A DNA stretch of 64,000 nucleotides from Phascolarctos cinereus (GCF_002099425.1 NW_018344015.1:7788001-7852000); one strand, 5' to 3'. Positions 11,875 to 22,950 are shown, counted from the stretch's first letter. Notes: generated by a model from the letters alone, not told the origin. Program-made: numbers and translations.

Positions 11875-13080
11875 TTTTCTTTTTTCCGATTACATGTAAA
11901 GATAAATTTTAACATTCATTTAAAAAAAAAGTTTGAGTTTCAAAGGTGATTTAGAGCACTTTTTCATATGACTATAGATACTTTTGATTTCTTAATTTGA
12001 AAACTGACTGTTTATATTCCTTGACCATTTATCAGTTGAGAAATTACTTGTATTCTTATAAATTTGACTCAGTTCTCTATATAGTTTGAGGTCTAGAAGT
12101 GCTATTCTCCCTTACTTACTTCTTTTCATCATTTCCTTTGATATTCTAGATCTTTTGTTTTTCCAAATGATTTTTGTTATTGTTATCAATCTCTGTGAGC
12201 TATCCTCTTGGTATAGCACTAAAAGTGCAAGACAATTTTGGTATATTGGCATGGCCTAGCCACTAGCATATTCCTCCAGCTATGTAGATTGTCCTTTTGT
12301 TCTTCAAGGAGTGCTTTGTAATTGAATCTATATAATTTTTTTGTGTGGTTTGGGAGGTTGATCCCCAGATATTTTGTGTATTTTGTGGTTATTTGGAATA
12401 GGATTTCCACTTCCATTGTTGCCTTGTGTTTTGTTGTTGTTATATAGAAATGTTGTTGATTTTTTGGACAATTTTGTAGCCTGTGACTTTGCTGAAGTTA
12501 CTAATTTTCTCAATTAGTATCTTTGTTAATTCCATGGGGTTTGAGAAATGAGGTCTTTATCAAAGACACTTGCTGCAAAAATTGTTTCCCAGCTTTCTGC
12601 TTTCCTTCTAATCTTGGTTGCTTTGGTTTTGTCTGTGCAAAACCTTTTTAATTTAATATAACAAAAATTATCCACTTCCCATCCCATAATGCTCTCATCT
12701 CTTTTTTGGTCCTAAATTCTTCCCTTCTCCATAGATCTGCTCTCCTAATTTGCTTAGGGTATTACCCTTTATGTCTAAATCATGTACCCATTTTGACCTT
12801 ATCTTGGTATTCAGTGTTAAAATGTTTGTGTATAACTGATTTCTGCCATACTGTTTTCTAATTTTCCTAGAAGTTTTTGTCAGATAGTAAGTTCTTGTTC
12901 CAGAAGCTGGGGTCTTTGGGTTTATCAAACACTAGATTAATATGATCATCTGCTACTGTGTCTTGTGAACATATCTATTCCACTGATCCACCACTCTTAT
13001 TTCCAAACCAGTACCAGATAGTTTTGATGATTATTGCTTTATAATATAGTTTGAGATCTGGTATGGCTAGGAGGGTAACA
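11875..13080 (-). mobile_element. Rearranged L1 ORF2 fragment
   Basis: Antisense L1 ORF2 sequence with landmarks such as TTGACCATTTATCAGTTGAG, TTTATGTCTAAATCATGTAC and GTCTTTGGGTTTATCAAACA. The order is disturbed: a block at about 12,089-12,541 belongs, in the usual element order, after the point reached at 13,070. The junctions share TTTGAG. No long open frame remains. Confidence 0.75.
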
Positions 13081-13509
13081 GTTTAAATGAATGTTAAGTG
13101 ACTGTTTCAGAAAAATATGACAAATATTTCTTGAATTCTAAAGCAGAGTTTTTTAAAACCACGAATTAATCATTACTGAAGTTTTGAGGGAAAAGAAATT
13201 AGCTAGCAGACAGTTTGATTCTTCTGGGATCTGTTACATAGTCACATAGTTTAGAAATAATTTCGCAGCAATTAAAAATATACCAAAAACCACTTCTTAG
13301 GGAATACTCTACTTCAAGAAGTGAAATAATATGTAAGGGTAAACCCACTTTGAAGATATAAATCATAAAATACACTCAAGAAATAAATCAAAATTTTTTT
13401 TTAACTTTGAAATTCACCTATAAGCAATTTATAATTTGGTATAATGGAATATCTGTTGAGTGTAGAAAGAGATATTTCTAAACTTCAGGTAATACACATG
13501 TAAGTGTAT

Positions 13510-13810
13510 TTCTGAAAGTTTCAGAATTCCCAGCTCCTTCAAGTCCCAACTAAAATCCTAACTTCTACAGGATGCCTTCCCCAATCCCTCTTGGTTACAG
13601 TGCCTTCTCTTTTAAAAATTATCTCCTGTTTATCCAGTATGTGGCTTGCTTTGTATATATTTGTTTGCATGTTGTCTCCCCCAGTAGACTATAAGCTCCT
13701 TGAGGGTAGTCTTTGAGGACTGTCTTTTGCCTCTTTTCATATTCCCAGCACTTATTAATCAGTCACTTTGTACTAGTTACTAAGTGTTTATTGATTGATT
13801 GAACTTATAT
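13510..13810 (+). mobile_element. L2 3' end
   Basis: Landmarks: TCAAGTCCCAACTAAAATCC, TTCCCCAATCCCTCTTGGTT, AGACTATAAGCTCCTTGAGG and a terminal TGATTGATTGAA repeat. Bases 13,811-14,300 and 13,085-13,509 hold no recognised feature. Confidence 0.7.
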
Positions 13811-14300
13811 GAGTTAAGCAATTTATTAAATGTTTGGTTTTCTAGAATCATAGCTCACTTTCTAACAATGCCGTACAACATATATTAAAATAAGAATAAA
13901 CAAAGAATTGTTTTTGACACAACTGGGTGCTGAGTATTTCTTTTCTAACATTATGTAAAATAAGGTTAAACAGAGAGTCATGTGGTGGGTAAATCGGAAG
14001 CAGCATACTATTATACCCTATAATTTGGGCATAAGAAACGTAAGGTAGTAGTGTTAAATCTGAATAGAAATAGAGCTGCATGTTGACTTAGAAAACTACA
14101 AATTAACATATTAAAAAATTTTTTTAAACATTTCCCAATTATACTTTAATCTAGTTTGGCCTCACCAAGTTTAACACATCTAGTAATAAGGGATATTATC
14201 TAAGAAACGTTTCATTAGAATATGATTTTGGTTAGTCATATAGTAAGAGCAATAGCCAATAGATGAAGAGCCTGAGTCTTATTCTGGTACCTATCTAATG

Positions 14301-14457
14301 CTTTTTGTTTTTCTTTTTTTTTGGTGAGGGCAATTGGGGTTAAGTGACTTGCCCAGAGTCACGTAGCTAGCAAGTGTTATGTGTCCGAGGCTGGATTTGA
14401 ACTGAGGTCCTCCTGAATCCAAGGCCGGTGCTCTATACACTGTGCCAACTAGCTGCT
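14301..14457 (-). mobile_element. tRNA-derived SINE with 17-bp target duplication
   Basis: Minus-strand short-class copy: T-run, GGTTAAGTGACTTGCCCAGA, GAGGTCCTCCTGAATCCAAG, ending AACTAGCTGC. It is flanked by CTGGTACCTATCTAATG (14,284-14,300) and CTAGTACCTATCTAATG (14,458-14,474). Confidence 0.9.
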
Positions 14458-14536
14458 CTAGTACCTATCTAATGTAAAGAGATCTAAAGGAATGCCTCTA
14501 GAACACTGAATAGATCCTCTATATGAAAGATTTATG

Positions 14537-14684
14537 GGGGACAGCTGGGTGGCGAAGTGGTTAGAGCACCGGCTCTGAAGTCAGGAGGACCTGAATTCAA
14601 ATCTGGCCTCAGACACATAATACTTACCAGTTATGTGACCCTGGGCAAGTCACTTAACCCCAACTGCCTCACCAAAAAAAAAAA
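14537..14684 (+). mobile_element. tRNA-derived SINE (short class)
   Basis: Plus-strand copy GGGGACAGCTGGGTGGCG to an A-tail, flanked by AAAGATTTATGGG and AAAGATTGATGGG. It lies 80 bases from the opposite-oriented SINE at 14.3-14.46 kb, just upstream of ERLEC1 exon 3 in genomic coordinates. Confidence 0.88.
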
Positions 14685-14841
14685 AAGATTGATGGGAAGA
14701 CATGGACAAGCATCAAATACGATGAGAAGGTGTGGATAGGTTGCAATTTGTACTGCTGGAAGTTATACCCACACTAATGAGATCCTGCACCTAATCTACC
14801 AAAGTTCTGAAACAAAGGTCAAATGAATAGAAAATACATAC

Positions 14842-14922
14842 CCTGTATGAACAACTGCTTTGTTTAAACAGTGGTTCCAATAATTCACCTGGAGTAGGGC
14901 CTTTATAGTCCTTTTCTTCTTC
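14842..14922 (-). CDS. ERLEC1: ERLEC1 coding exon 3
   Basis: This 81-base, phase-0 exon encodes 27 residues ([17 protein letters not shown], then [10 protein letters not shown]) and begins the first MRH domain at the SSCSYR cysteine. The acceptor is CTTGTAG. The donor is AGG followed by GTATGT. Only about 305 bases of intron separate it from exon 2. Confidence 0.95.
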
Positions 14923-15227
14923 CTACAAGAAATAAGGTTTTACTAATTATGATTTTCTTTTAATATTTTCTATATTAAAGGATGGAAAGAGAGGGGAGAG
15001 GAACATTCTAGATATGTGTGTGCAGAGGGATAAGAAGCAAAAGCAGAGAAATGAGAAAAAGGTCCATGTAAGATTACTGATCTTTAATACAAAAAAAATT
15101 GAACAAATTATATCTGTAATTCAAGTTTTAGTCCCTCAGTTGCTATTTGTAATTGTGCATTAATTCTTCCAAGGAAGAACTTTAATATATGTGTTGCATT
15201 ACTATCAATACATTTATCAGAACTTAC

Positions 15228-15332
15228 CTCATCTCCACTTGCTACAAGGGGGAGTATGCATTTATATTTTTCTTTATCTGCAGTTGTCATAATGACATAA
15301 TTATCTTCTTTATAAAAAACACCAGCAGTAGG
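15228..15332 (-). CDS. ERLEC1: ERLEC1 coding exon 2
   Basis: This 105-base, phase-0 exon encodes 35 residues containing [19 protein letters not shown] and [10 protein letters not shown], which match the segment before the first MRH domain of ERLEC1. The acceptor reads CTTTCTAG and the donor is GTAAGTT right after GAT GAG. It lies about 8.4 kb downstream of exon 1. Confidence 0.95.
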
Positions 15333-15574
15333 CTAGAAAGATACAAAAACAAGTAGACAGTTTAATTTCTTAAGTATGTGAAACAAAATATAATTACAGT
15401 TGTTGTTTATTCAAACTGTTCTACTGTTGCAACTGATGTTTGTATATGTGTATGTTCTTTACATATTTGTAAGCGAAGTAGTATCCATTACTGATACAAT
15501 GAGAGAAGAATAACTAAAATATTGGATGGCAGAATTGGAATTTAAGAAGATCTTTTAGGTTAGAATAATGCACT

Positions 15575-15690
15575 AAGAGGAGCAGTAGAATGAGTCCTGG
15601 ATTTGAAGTCAGAGGACCCGGATAAATCCCAGCTTTGCTCTTTACTAGCTGTGTGATTCTGGAGAAGTCACTTAACTTTTCTAGGACGTC
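15575..15690 (+). mobile_element. Diverged tRNA-derived SINE, 3' part displaced
   Basis: AGTAGAATGAGTCCTGGATT, TTTACTAGCTGTGTGATTC and AGTCACTTAACTTTTCTAGG identify a MIR/MAR-type head and core. It stops abruptly at the start of the LTR-like block at 15,691. Confidence 0.55.
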
Positions 15691-16157
15691 TGTGTCAACA
15701 GGGAATTACAACTTCACAAAACTTATCTGAAAACTAGGTTTATTACAAGAGAAATGAACATGCATGTGGAAACCAAAGAGCTCACAATCCATAAAGAAGT
15801 TTGCACACATATGACAGCAGGGCAAAGGAATGGGGAGGTACTAGAAATCTCTACCTAAAGGGGTGCAGCATGAGAGGGGGTAAGGAGGGTGTGTGTGTGT
15901 GCTCGAGCTCCCCTCTTGCTCTCCCTCCACTACTGCCCCCTTTCTCCTCCCATGCCACTCCTATTTGGGAGGGGATTGCCCATTATTCTTCCCATGGGAT
16001 CTCCTCTTCTCACTGTAACCCTTGAATACCCAATGCTTTGTCTGTATTGTTGGGCTCCTCCATACTCTGAGCAAGAGGATTCAACAGGCATGCCTTTTGC
16101 TATCTCTTGTAATAAAGTAAGTTGCTACTCAAGCCTTTTGAAGTCTACCCGTTAACA
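15691..16157 (+). mobile_element. LTR-like sequence, probable solo LTR fossil
   Basis: The block runs from TGTGTCAACAGGG to CCCGTTAACA (TG...CA ends). AATAAAG lies about 45 bases before the 3' end, as in the R region of retroviral LTRs. No internal retroviral sequence adjoins. I could not find a convincing target duplication, so the boundaries and the class are uncertain. It looks old and noncoding. Confidence 0.45.
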
Positions 16158-16194
16158 CTGCCATAAAAGCTAATGTAATCTTAGGTTACATTAA

Positions 16195-16440
16195 TAACAG
16201 CTGACATTCATATAGCATGTTACTGGCTGCAAAACACAATGCAAACATTTCATTTGAACTTTACAACTACCATGTAAGGTTGGTAGGTAAGTATTATTAT
16301 CTCTATTTTATAGAAGAGAAAACTGCAGCTAAGATAGGGTAAGCAGCTTGCTCTAGATAGGATTTGAATCTAGGTGTTCTTGTCTCCAAGTCCAGGTCTT
16401 TATCCATTCACAACACCACAGCCTCATTCCAAGAAAAGTA
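16195..16440 (-). mobile_element. MIR/MAR-type SINE
   Basis: Minus-strand copy: CTGACATTCATATAGCATG, TATTATCTCTATTTTATAGA, GGATTTGAATCTAGGTGTTC and a CACAACACCACAGCC end. Confidence 0.6.
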
Positions 16441-16514
16441 CGACGTTCGAATCAGGGTAGTAATCCACAAATAACATGCGTTGGTCAGGTATCTGAAGTA
16501 TTGGGTTTTATTTA

Positions 16515-16680
16515 ATAGTGCAAAGTGTACTAGATGTAGAGTCAGCTGACCTGGGTTGAAATCTCACTTTCGACACATTAGCTATGAGAATATTTAATCT
16601 CTTTGAATCTAAATTTCTTATCTGTAAAATGGGGATAATATTTGCTCTCTCTGCCTTATAGGATTGTTGTGAGGAAAGGT
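16515..16680 (+). mobile_element. MIR-type SINE
   Basis: GAGTCAGCTGACCTGGGTTG, TTATCTGTAAAATGGGGATA and TTATAGGATTGTTGTGAGGA follow the MIR consensus. It lies immediately before the 7SL-like pseudogene. Confidence 0.65.
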
Positions 16681-16689
16681 TTGGGTTTT

Positions 16690-16845
16690 TTTTTTCTTCG
16701 GGGAGGGTGGGTTAGTGATAGTCTCCTTATTTTTCACCCAGGCTGGAAGTGCACCAAGCCTGATTCCAGCATTGACTGGCCTAGAAGATATAACCTGCTC
16801 CATTTTTCTGACTATGGATGGCATTAACCCATTATTTGACTAAAC
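16690..16845 (-). pseudogene. 7SL RNA-derived pseudogene, 5' truncated
   Basis: Read on the minus strand, this segment carries landmarks of the 3' half of SRP (7SL) RNA in order: GGGTTAATGCCATCC (cf. GGGTGAACCGGCCC), GTCAGAAAAATGGAGCAGG (cf. GTCGGAAACGGAGCAGG), TGCTGGAATCAGGC, then TGCACTTCCAGCCTGGG and AGGAGAC. A short A-run follows at the 3' side, as in a retroposed copy. The 5' half is absent. Similarity is imperfect throughout and the middle has lost about ten bases, so it is old. Alu is not expected in marsupials, so direct descent from 7SL is more likely. Confidence 0.55.
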
Positions 16846-17517
16846 TTTTCAAGTCAGTCTCTTGGGTGATTATAGTAAATGTTGGGAATGCCTTCCTATT
16901 AAGTAATGAAAATCAATGGAAAAATTACAATTCACTTTACATAATTTAATGGCTCTACCTTGTTACAATGTACTTTGTAAAGTGACAGATGGTTGTGAAT
17001 AGAACATTTCTGTAACATACCAAAGAAAAGAAATTTCTATTTAAATCTCTCAGATAATTTTCTCTTATCTAATGAATTTCAAAGAGAAATTTATCTGGGA
17101 GGAGGGGGAGAATGGCTCTTATTCCTGTAAATCTAAATCAGTTCCTTCTATATCTTAGATATAAGACTTTTACCTGAAAAACTTGCTACCAAGATTCTGT
17201 CCTCACACCCCCCATTTCCTGCTTCTCTTTTTAGTTTAACTGTATTGGTAACAAAAACTATCTATTTTACCTCCTGTGACTCTCTCTCACTGTCTTTCTC
17301 ATTTGGTCATGAACTCTTCCCCTATCAACAGATCTGACAGGTAATTTCTTCCATGCTGCTCTAATTTGTTTGATATCACCCTTTATTTTTTTTTAAATAT
17401 CATCCTTTATGTCTAAATCATAGACATAAAATATAAATCATCTGTAGTTTGTCTTGGTATATACAGTGTGAGATGTTAGTCTACCTAGTTTCTACCAAAC
17501 TGCTTTCTAGTTATCTT

Positions 17518-17846
17518 TTTTTTTTTTTTAGGCAACTGGGGTTAAGTGACTTGCCCAGAGTCACACAGCTAGTAAGTGTCAAGTGTTTGGTCTGAGGCCA
17601 CATTTGAACTCAGGTCCTCCTGACTTCAGGGCCAGTGCTCTATCTCCACCGTGCCACCTAGCTGCCCCCAAATAGTCATTTTTTGTTGTTGTTGTTGTTG
17701 TTGTTTTAGGCAATTGGGGTTAAGTGACTTGCCCAGGGTCACACAGCTAGTTAAGTATCAAGTGTTTGGTCTGAGGCCACATCTGAACTCAGGTCCTCCT
17801 GACTTCAGGGTCGGTACTCTATCCACTTCACCACCTACCTGCCCCT
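17518..17846 (-). mobile_element. Two SINEs in tandem sharing outer target duplications
   Basis: Two minus-strand short-class copies (about 17,518-17,668 and 17,680-17,846) lie head to tail. The pair is bounded by GCTTTCTAGTTATCTT (17,502-17,517) and the same sequence at 17,848-17,863. The second copy has a (TTG)n-rich tail. The sequence between them (ATAGTCATTTTTT) resembles a further copy of the target end, so one SINE probably inserted into the tail of the other. Confidence 0.85.
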
Positions 17847-18007
17847 GGCTTTCTAGTTATCTTAACAATTTTTGTTGAATAGTGAGTTCTTGCCCCAATA
17901 ACTGGTATCTTTGGGTTTATCAAACACTGTGCTCATTTGTATACCTAATATATTCCACTGATTGTCCTCTCTGTTTCTTACCCAGTAATCAAATTATTTC
18001 ATAGAAT

Positions 18008-18421
18008 AGTACTGGTGGTGCAGTGGATAGAGTGCCAGGCCTGAAGTCAGGACCACTGAAGTTCAAATCCGGCCTCAGACCCTTACTAGCTGTATGATCC
18101 TAGGTATGTCACTCAACCCTGTTTACTTCAGTTTCCTTATCTGTAAAATGACCTAGAGAAGGAAATGGCAAAGCACTCAAGGATTTTGCCAAGAAAACGC
18201 CAAAAAGGGGACAGGTTGGTAGCGCAGTGGATAGAGCACCGGCCTTGGAGTCAGGAGGACCTGAGTTCAAATCCAGCCTCAGACATATAACACTCACTAG
18301 CTTCATGACTCTGGTCAAGTCACTTAACCCCATTTGCCTCACCAAACAACAAACCAAAAAAAAAACCCAAACAAAACCAAAAAGGGGTCACATGTAACTG
18401 AAAACAACTAAACAACAACAG
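18008..18421 (+). mobile_element. Long-class SINE split by a short-class SINE
   Basis: The outer copy runs GGTGGTGCAGTGGATAGAG to TTGCCAAGAAAACGCC and resumes at about 18,386 with GGGGTCACATGTAACTG and AACTAAACAACAACA. The inner copy (about 18,207-18,385) has a full head, body and A-rich tail. The junctions share CCAAAAAGGGG. Confidence 0.85.
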
Positions 18422-19240
18422 GTACCACTAGGCCCCCTTCCTTGTACTTTTAAAAAAATTCTATAAAAATTTCCCTTGATATTCTTGACCTTCTGTTCTT
18501 CTATATCAACTTTATTATTACACCATATTGACTTGGCCTATCTATCAGCAATCAGTATTTTCCCAATTATTTAGATCATCTGTGTGTGTGTTAAGAGTTT
18601 TGTAATTGAATTCACACAATTACTGTATCTTGGCAGGTAGACTTACAATTTTAAATACAACTTCTCTTTTTATCTTTTCCTGCTGGATTGTTGTTGATAA
18701 TATGCAGAAATGCTGATGATTTGTATGGGTTTACTTTTATATCCTGCAACTCTGCTGAAATTGTTAATTGTTTCAGTGAACTTTTGGTTTGCCTTTCCAG
18801 AGCACTTTTAGGTAAACCATCTGCAATAGCGATTTTGTTTCCTCTTTGATTATTCTTTCCATTTCTTTTTCTTATCATTGCTACAGCTAGCATTTCTAGC
18901 ACTACACTGAATAGTAATGATGCAAATGGATATTCTTACTTTACCTCTAATCTAAATGGAAAGGCCTCGAGCTTATTTTTATTACAGATAATGCTGGTAA
19001 TTTTAGACAGATACTACTTGTTTTAAGGCAAGCTCCATTTATTCCTATGGTTTCATATTTTTAACAGGAATGGGTGCTGTAAATTGTCAAATGTTTTTTC
19101 TGCATCTAGTGACATAATCATATGATTTTGGTTGCTTTGTTATCAATATGGTCAATTATATTTCTGATTTTCCCAATACTGAATGAACCTTACATTCCTG
19201 GCATAAATCTAGGTCATAGTGTATAACTTTTGTGATTATA

Positions 19241-19595
19241 CATACTTCCCATCAGGTACAATGCTTTTGGACTCCTTTCAAACTCTCCATTATGGCTTCC
19301 TTTCCCAGGAAAGTATCACTGGGAAATCTCATTATCCTTCAAGACTGAATCTGCCTGGCACTCAAATCTTATCAGTACCTTTTGCCCCACCCCCCTATTG
19401 GACTCAATGACTGGAGGGCAGGGCCAAGGGTAACTTCATCTTTTTCTCCCTTTTTAAGCTTTCTTTTGTGTTGTCTTTTATTAGATTCTAAGCTACCTGG
19501 GGGCAGGGATCATATTTGTTTTTATTTGTATCCCCAGAACTTTAGAATAGTGCCTGGCACTTAGTAGGTACTCAATACACTAGTTAATTAATTGG
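19241..19595 (+). mobile_element. L2-tailed insertion inside L1
   Basis: A block of about 355 bases ends with the L2-type tail (TTAGATTCTAAGCTACCTGG, TGCCTGGCACTTAGTAGG) and interrupts L1 ORF2 between GTGATTATA and TTGCTGTAG. It was therefore inserted after the L1. Its body (CCTTTCCCAGGAAAGTATCA and so on) was not recognised. Confidence 0.6.
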
Positions 19596-20279
19596 TTGCT
19601 GTAGTCTCCTTGCCAATATTTTATTTAACATATTGGTCTATAGTTTTCTTTCTTTGTTTTGACTCTCCGTTTTAAGTATTAAGACCATATGTATGGTATA
19701 AAAGGAAGTTGGTAGGCCCCTTCTTTTCTTATTTTTTTTCTAAGAGAAAACTAAAGCCAAAGGTTTTGGGGTTGAGAGTTATGGTTTAAAGCACAGAGAA
19801 AGGCAAGAGAATTACACACTTCACAAATGGAGCCAAGTGACACTCATGAAAAGAAGATGAGATTGATTGGAGAAACCTACTGTAAGCAGGGAAGATAAGA
19901 GAGTTTATTTTTTCTTTTTCTTTGGCTGCTAACCTACCTTGTTTGATGGATTTTTTTTAATACTAACCCAAACTTTAAAAACCCACAATATAGTGGGGAT
20001 ATTCAATGCAAACTATAATAAAATTGCCAAAGGTATCTAGAATCACTTGGGAGAACTATGAATCAGAGATTATTTTAAAAATCAATTAAATTGCTAAAGA
20101 AATGATTGAAGAATCAATTAAAAACAGATCACCTCATTGACTAGCAGTAGATCTTTTTTCCACATCTACTCCTCCCCCTTTCCTTTCACAACTGTCCAAT
20201 GTCAGTTATAACCAGGGAGTAGGGATTGTTAGGTGCACTGAAAAATGTATTAATTATTGAATTTAGGAACTAAGGAAAA

Positions 20280-20450
20280 TAGATTTAGAGCTGAAATGGA
20301 TCTAAAGTTGATCTAGTCCACCTCTATCATTTTATAGATGAAGAAGACCAATGAGATGAAATGACTTGTCCAAAATTAAGCAGGTGGTAAGTGACAGGAC
20401 TTGTGTCTATAAATCCAGCCTTCTCTGAAAAACCTGAAAAACAGAGTTGG
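20280..20450 (-). mobile_element. MIR-type remnant
   Basis: CTAGTCCACCTCTATCATTT, TATAGATGAAGAAGACC and AAATGACTTGTCCAAAATTA follow a decayed MIR in antisense. A similar remnant lies at about 21,680-21,830. Sequence between (20,450-21,680) holds a short GGCACTGGGATTACAAAG dispersed repeat near 20,930-21,080 and nothing else I recognise. Confidence 0.45.
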
Positions 20451-22079
20451 AACTCTGAAGCATCAACCAGGTAATATATAAAGAATGTGAGACAGAACTA
20501 GGAGTCGTGGTCCTAGATTTTGCCTACCACTGTGTGACCTTGGGGAAACCATTTCATTTTTTGTTGGTCTCATGAAAAATGAGGGGAATTGGACAAAACA
20601 ATCTCCAATGTTCCTTCTTGCTTCAACATTCCATGTAATGAGAAATATTATTTACCCATCAAATATTAAAAAGGAAAGACTGAAAATAAAGGAAGTATTG
20701 ACACAGAAACAAGGCACAAAGAATAGACAGAACATTTCTCAATTTACATTAGATGACAGACATAAGCCTGATAACACAATTGAATTTTCTCTTGGTCTGA
20801 CCCAATATAACAACAATCTTCAAATAATCAAGGTTGCAGGAAACCTGAATGGCAATGGAAATGGTTGCAGCACTTTTCCAACCGTGATCTCTGTGTTTGA
20901 AGGAGGATAAGGAGAGTGCAACAGCTGATTCAACAAACAATTGTTAAACCTACTCTGTGAAAGGCACTGGGATTACAAAGATAACAAGAAAAAAACAGTC
21001 CCTGCTCTTAGGAAATGCACATCTAAAAAAGGTGAAGGGCTGGGTATACAGTAAGGTAACATACAGACAGGATGGTGATATAATAGGATGAAAGAAATTT
21101 TAAAAAGGCCTAGATTAAGGCCTTCAGCATACTGAATAGACCCCGTACACAAGATGAAAAGTTGTGTATGGCATATGGGCAATATATGCTGATGTAGGGA
21201 ATACCTGCAATGATGAAATCATGGATGTACTAAAGGATTGGCTCAATATGTCATGTGTCACTAACACTGTAATAAGAGACTCACAAAGCAGAAAAAAATT
21301 ATTCCTCAGATAACAAGGTCCACAACGTGGAATGGGCAACAATATGTATAATATAGTCTGAACCAGGAATAAACATTAAAAGCAGGGCCCAGCAATTCCA
21401 GGGCCATCATAGCTAAATTTATAGAGGCTAACCCCAGGTTGATCACAGGGTAATAAATGTTCAACCATACAATTCAAGACCAAATGTGGGCTTAAAGAAT
21501 TTGCAGCCTACTTTGGTGGAAGGAGTCTGTACATTGATGAACATCGAAGACTTTCCCACTGTAATAACACAATCTATCTGTAGTATTTGTGAGTGTTTAG
21601 ATCACTCTTCAGTCAATTCAACATCGATAGCTTTTAGTCCCTCCCTAAGGTTGTGAATGTGGAGTGTTCATAAGATCACATTCTTAGACCTGGAAGCCTT
21701 AGCACTCATCTAATTCAATGCCTTATTTTATGGGTGAGAAAACGGTGCCTTAGAGTTGAAGTGATGAGCCAGATTCAGCGACAGTTAGAAAAACTGGGAC
21801 CAGATCACTGAGTTCCTGACTCCTGATTAGGATTACAAAAAAAAAAATTAACTGTGCTGTCTCTATATATGTTATTTCTTAGGGGCATTATGACTAGAGA
21901 GTGAGGGTGGTAGACACAGTCCTACTGAATTCTTCAAAACAATCCTGCAGGGAGAGCTCTCACTCTAGAATTTATAGTATTTAGTATTTATTCGTAAAAG
22001 ACAAAATTTCTCTAATTCTGTTGAAGGCATAACCACCTTCTAGTGACCTAGTTTTACAACACTAGAGTCAATCCAGATT

Positions 22080-22950
22080 TTTTCCTTCTTTACTCCCCTA
22101 TATCCAACTAAGTTGATAATTTTTTCCATCATTTCTCTACATCTCTCCAATCTGCCCTCTTCTCCCTACTTACAAGGCCAAGCTGCCTTTTCAGGTTCTA
22201 AATACCTCCTACCTGGAGTGAACCTCCTAATTGGATTGCTGACTTTTCCAACTTATCCTTTACATTGCTGCCCAAATCATTTTAACATTCAAGTCTGTTC
22301 ATGTTACTCCCTGGCTCAAGAAACTTCAGTGGTTCTCTTTCACCTCTGGGAAGAACTTCAAACTCTTCAGATGGACATTAATGCCCTTCAAAATCTAGCT
22401 TCAGTCTACCTTTTGGGGCTTACTGAGCATTATTCCTTCAAGGATACTCTTCATTTTAGACAAACTTTGCTGTTCTCTTTAACACAGGATACCACCTCCC
22501 TTCTCCCTGCCTTTGCCTAGGCTGCACTCCATGTCAGAATGCATTCCTTCCTCATCTCTACCTTAGAATTCCTTGCTTCCAAACAGTCCATAGGCAGCTA
22601 GGTGGCACAGTGGATAGAGCACCAGCCCTGAAGTCAGGAGACCCTCAGTTCAAATCCTTCCTCAGACACATAACACTCACTAGCTGTGTGACTCCAGGCA
22701 AGTCACTTAACCCCAACTGCCTCACAAAAAAAACCAAAACCAAAATAAAAACTCAGTTCACATGCCACCTCATACTTAATGCTAGTGCCTGCTCTCTGTT
22801 GATAACACCCAGTTTATCTTGTATGTCTCCCCAAGTACAAAGTGAGCTTCTTGAGAGCAGGGACTTTTTTTGCCTTCTAACTTTTCTCTGCAGCACTTAG
22901 CACAGTGCCTAGCACATAGAGACTTGATAAGAGCCTATTAACTGATTACT
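22080..22950 (+). mobile_element. L2 3' end split by a SINE
   Basis: L2 landmarks run on both sides of a short-class SINE at about 22,590-22,752: TTCATGTTACTCCCTGGCTC and TTCAAAATCTAGCTTCAGTC before it, AGTGAGCTTCTTGAGAGCAG and AGCACAGTGCCTAGCACATA after it. A second L2 3' end follows at 22,975-23,130. Confidence 0.75.
22590..22752 (+). mobile_element. tRNA-derived SINE (short class)
   Basis: TAGGCAGCTAGGTGGCACAG to GCAAGTCACTTAACCCCAAC and an A/C-rich tail, inserted in an L2 3' end. Confidence 0.88.

Larger units (their letters stand above)
17090..19745 (-). mobile_element. Long antisense L1 ORF2 fragment with later insertions
   Basis: L1 ORF2 in antisense, recognised by TCTGCTGAAATTGTTAATTG, GCTAGCATTTCTAGCACTAC, TTTTTTCTGCATCTAGTGAC and TTACATTCCTGGCATAAATC. 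It is broken by two SINEs (17.5-17.85 kb), a SINE pair (18.0-18.42 kb) and an L2-tailed insert (19,241-19,595), after which L1 resumes at TTGCTGTAGTCTCC. Confidence 0.75.

Noticed and set aside
20572-20910. 112-codon open frame
   Set aside because: Its start lies in a MIR-type remnant, the composition is like that of intron sequence, and no splice context or protein family was recognised.
22113-22520. 135-codon open frame
   Set aside because: It runs within an L2 3' region, which is noncoding and pyrimidine-rich; codons do not match L2 reverse transcriptase.
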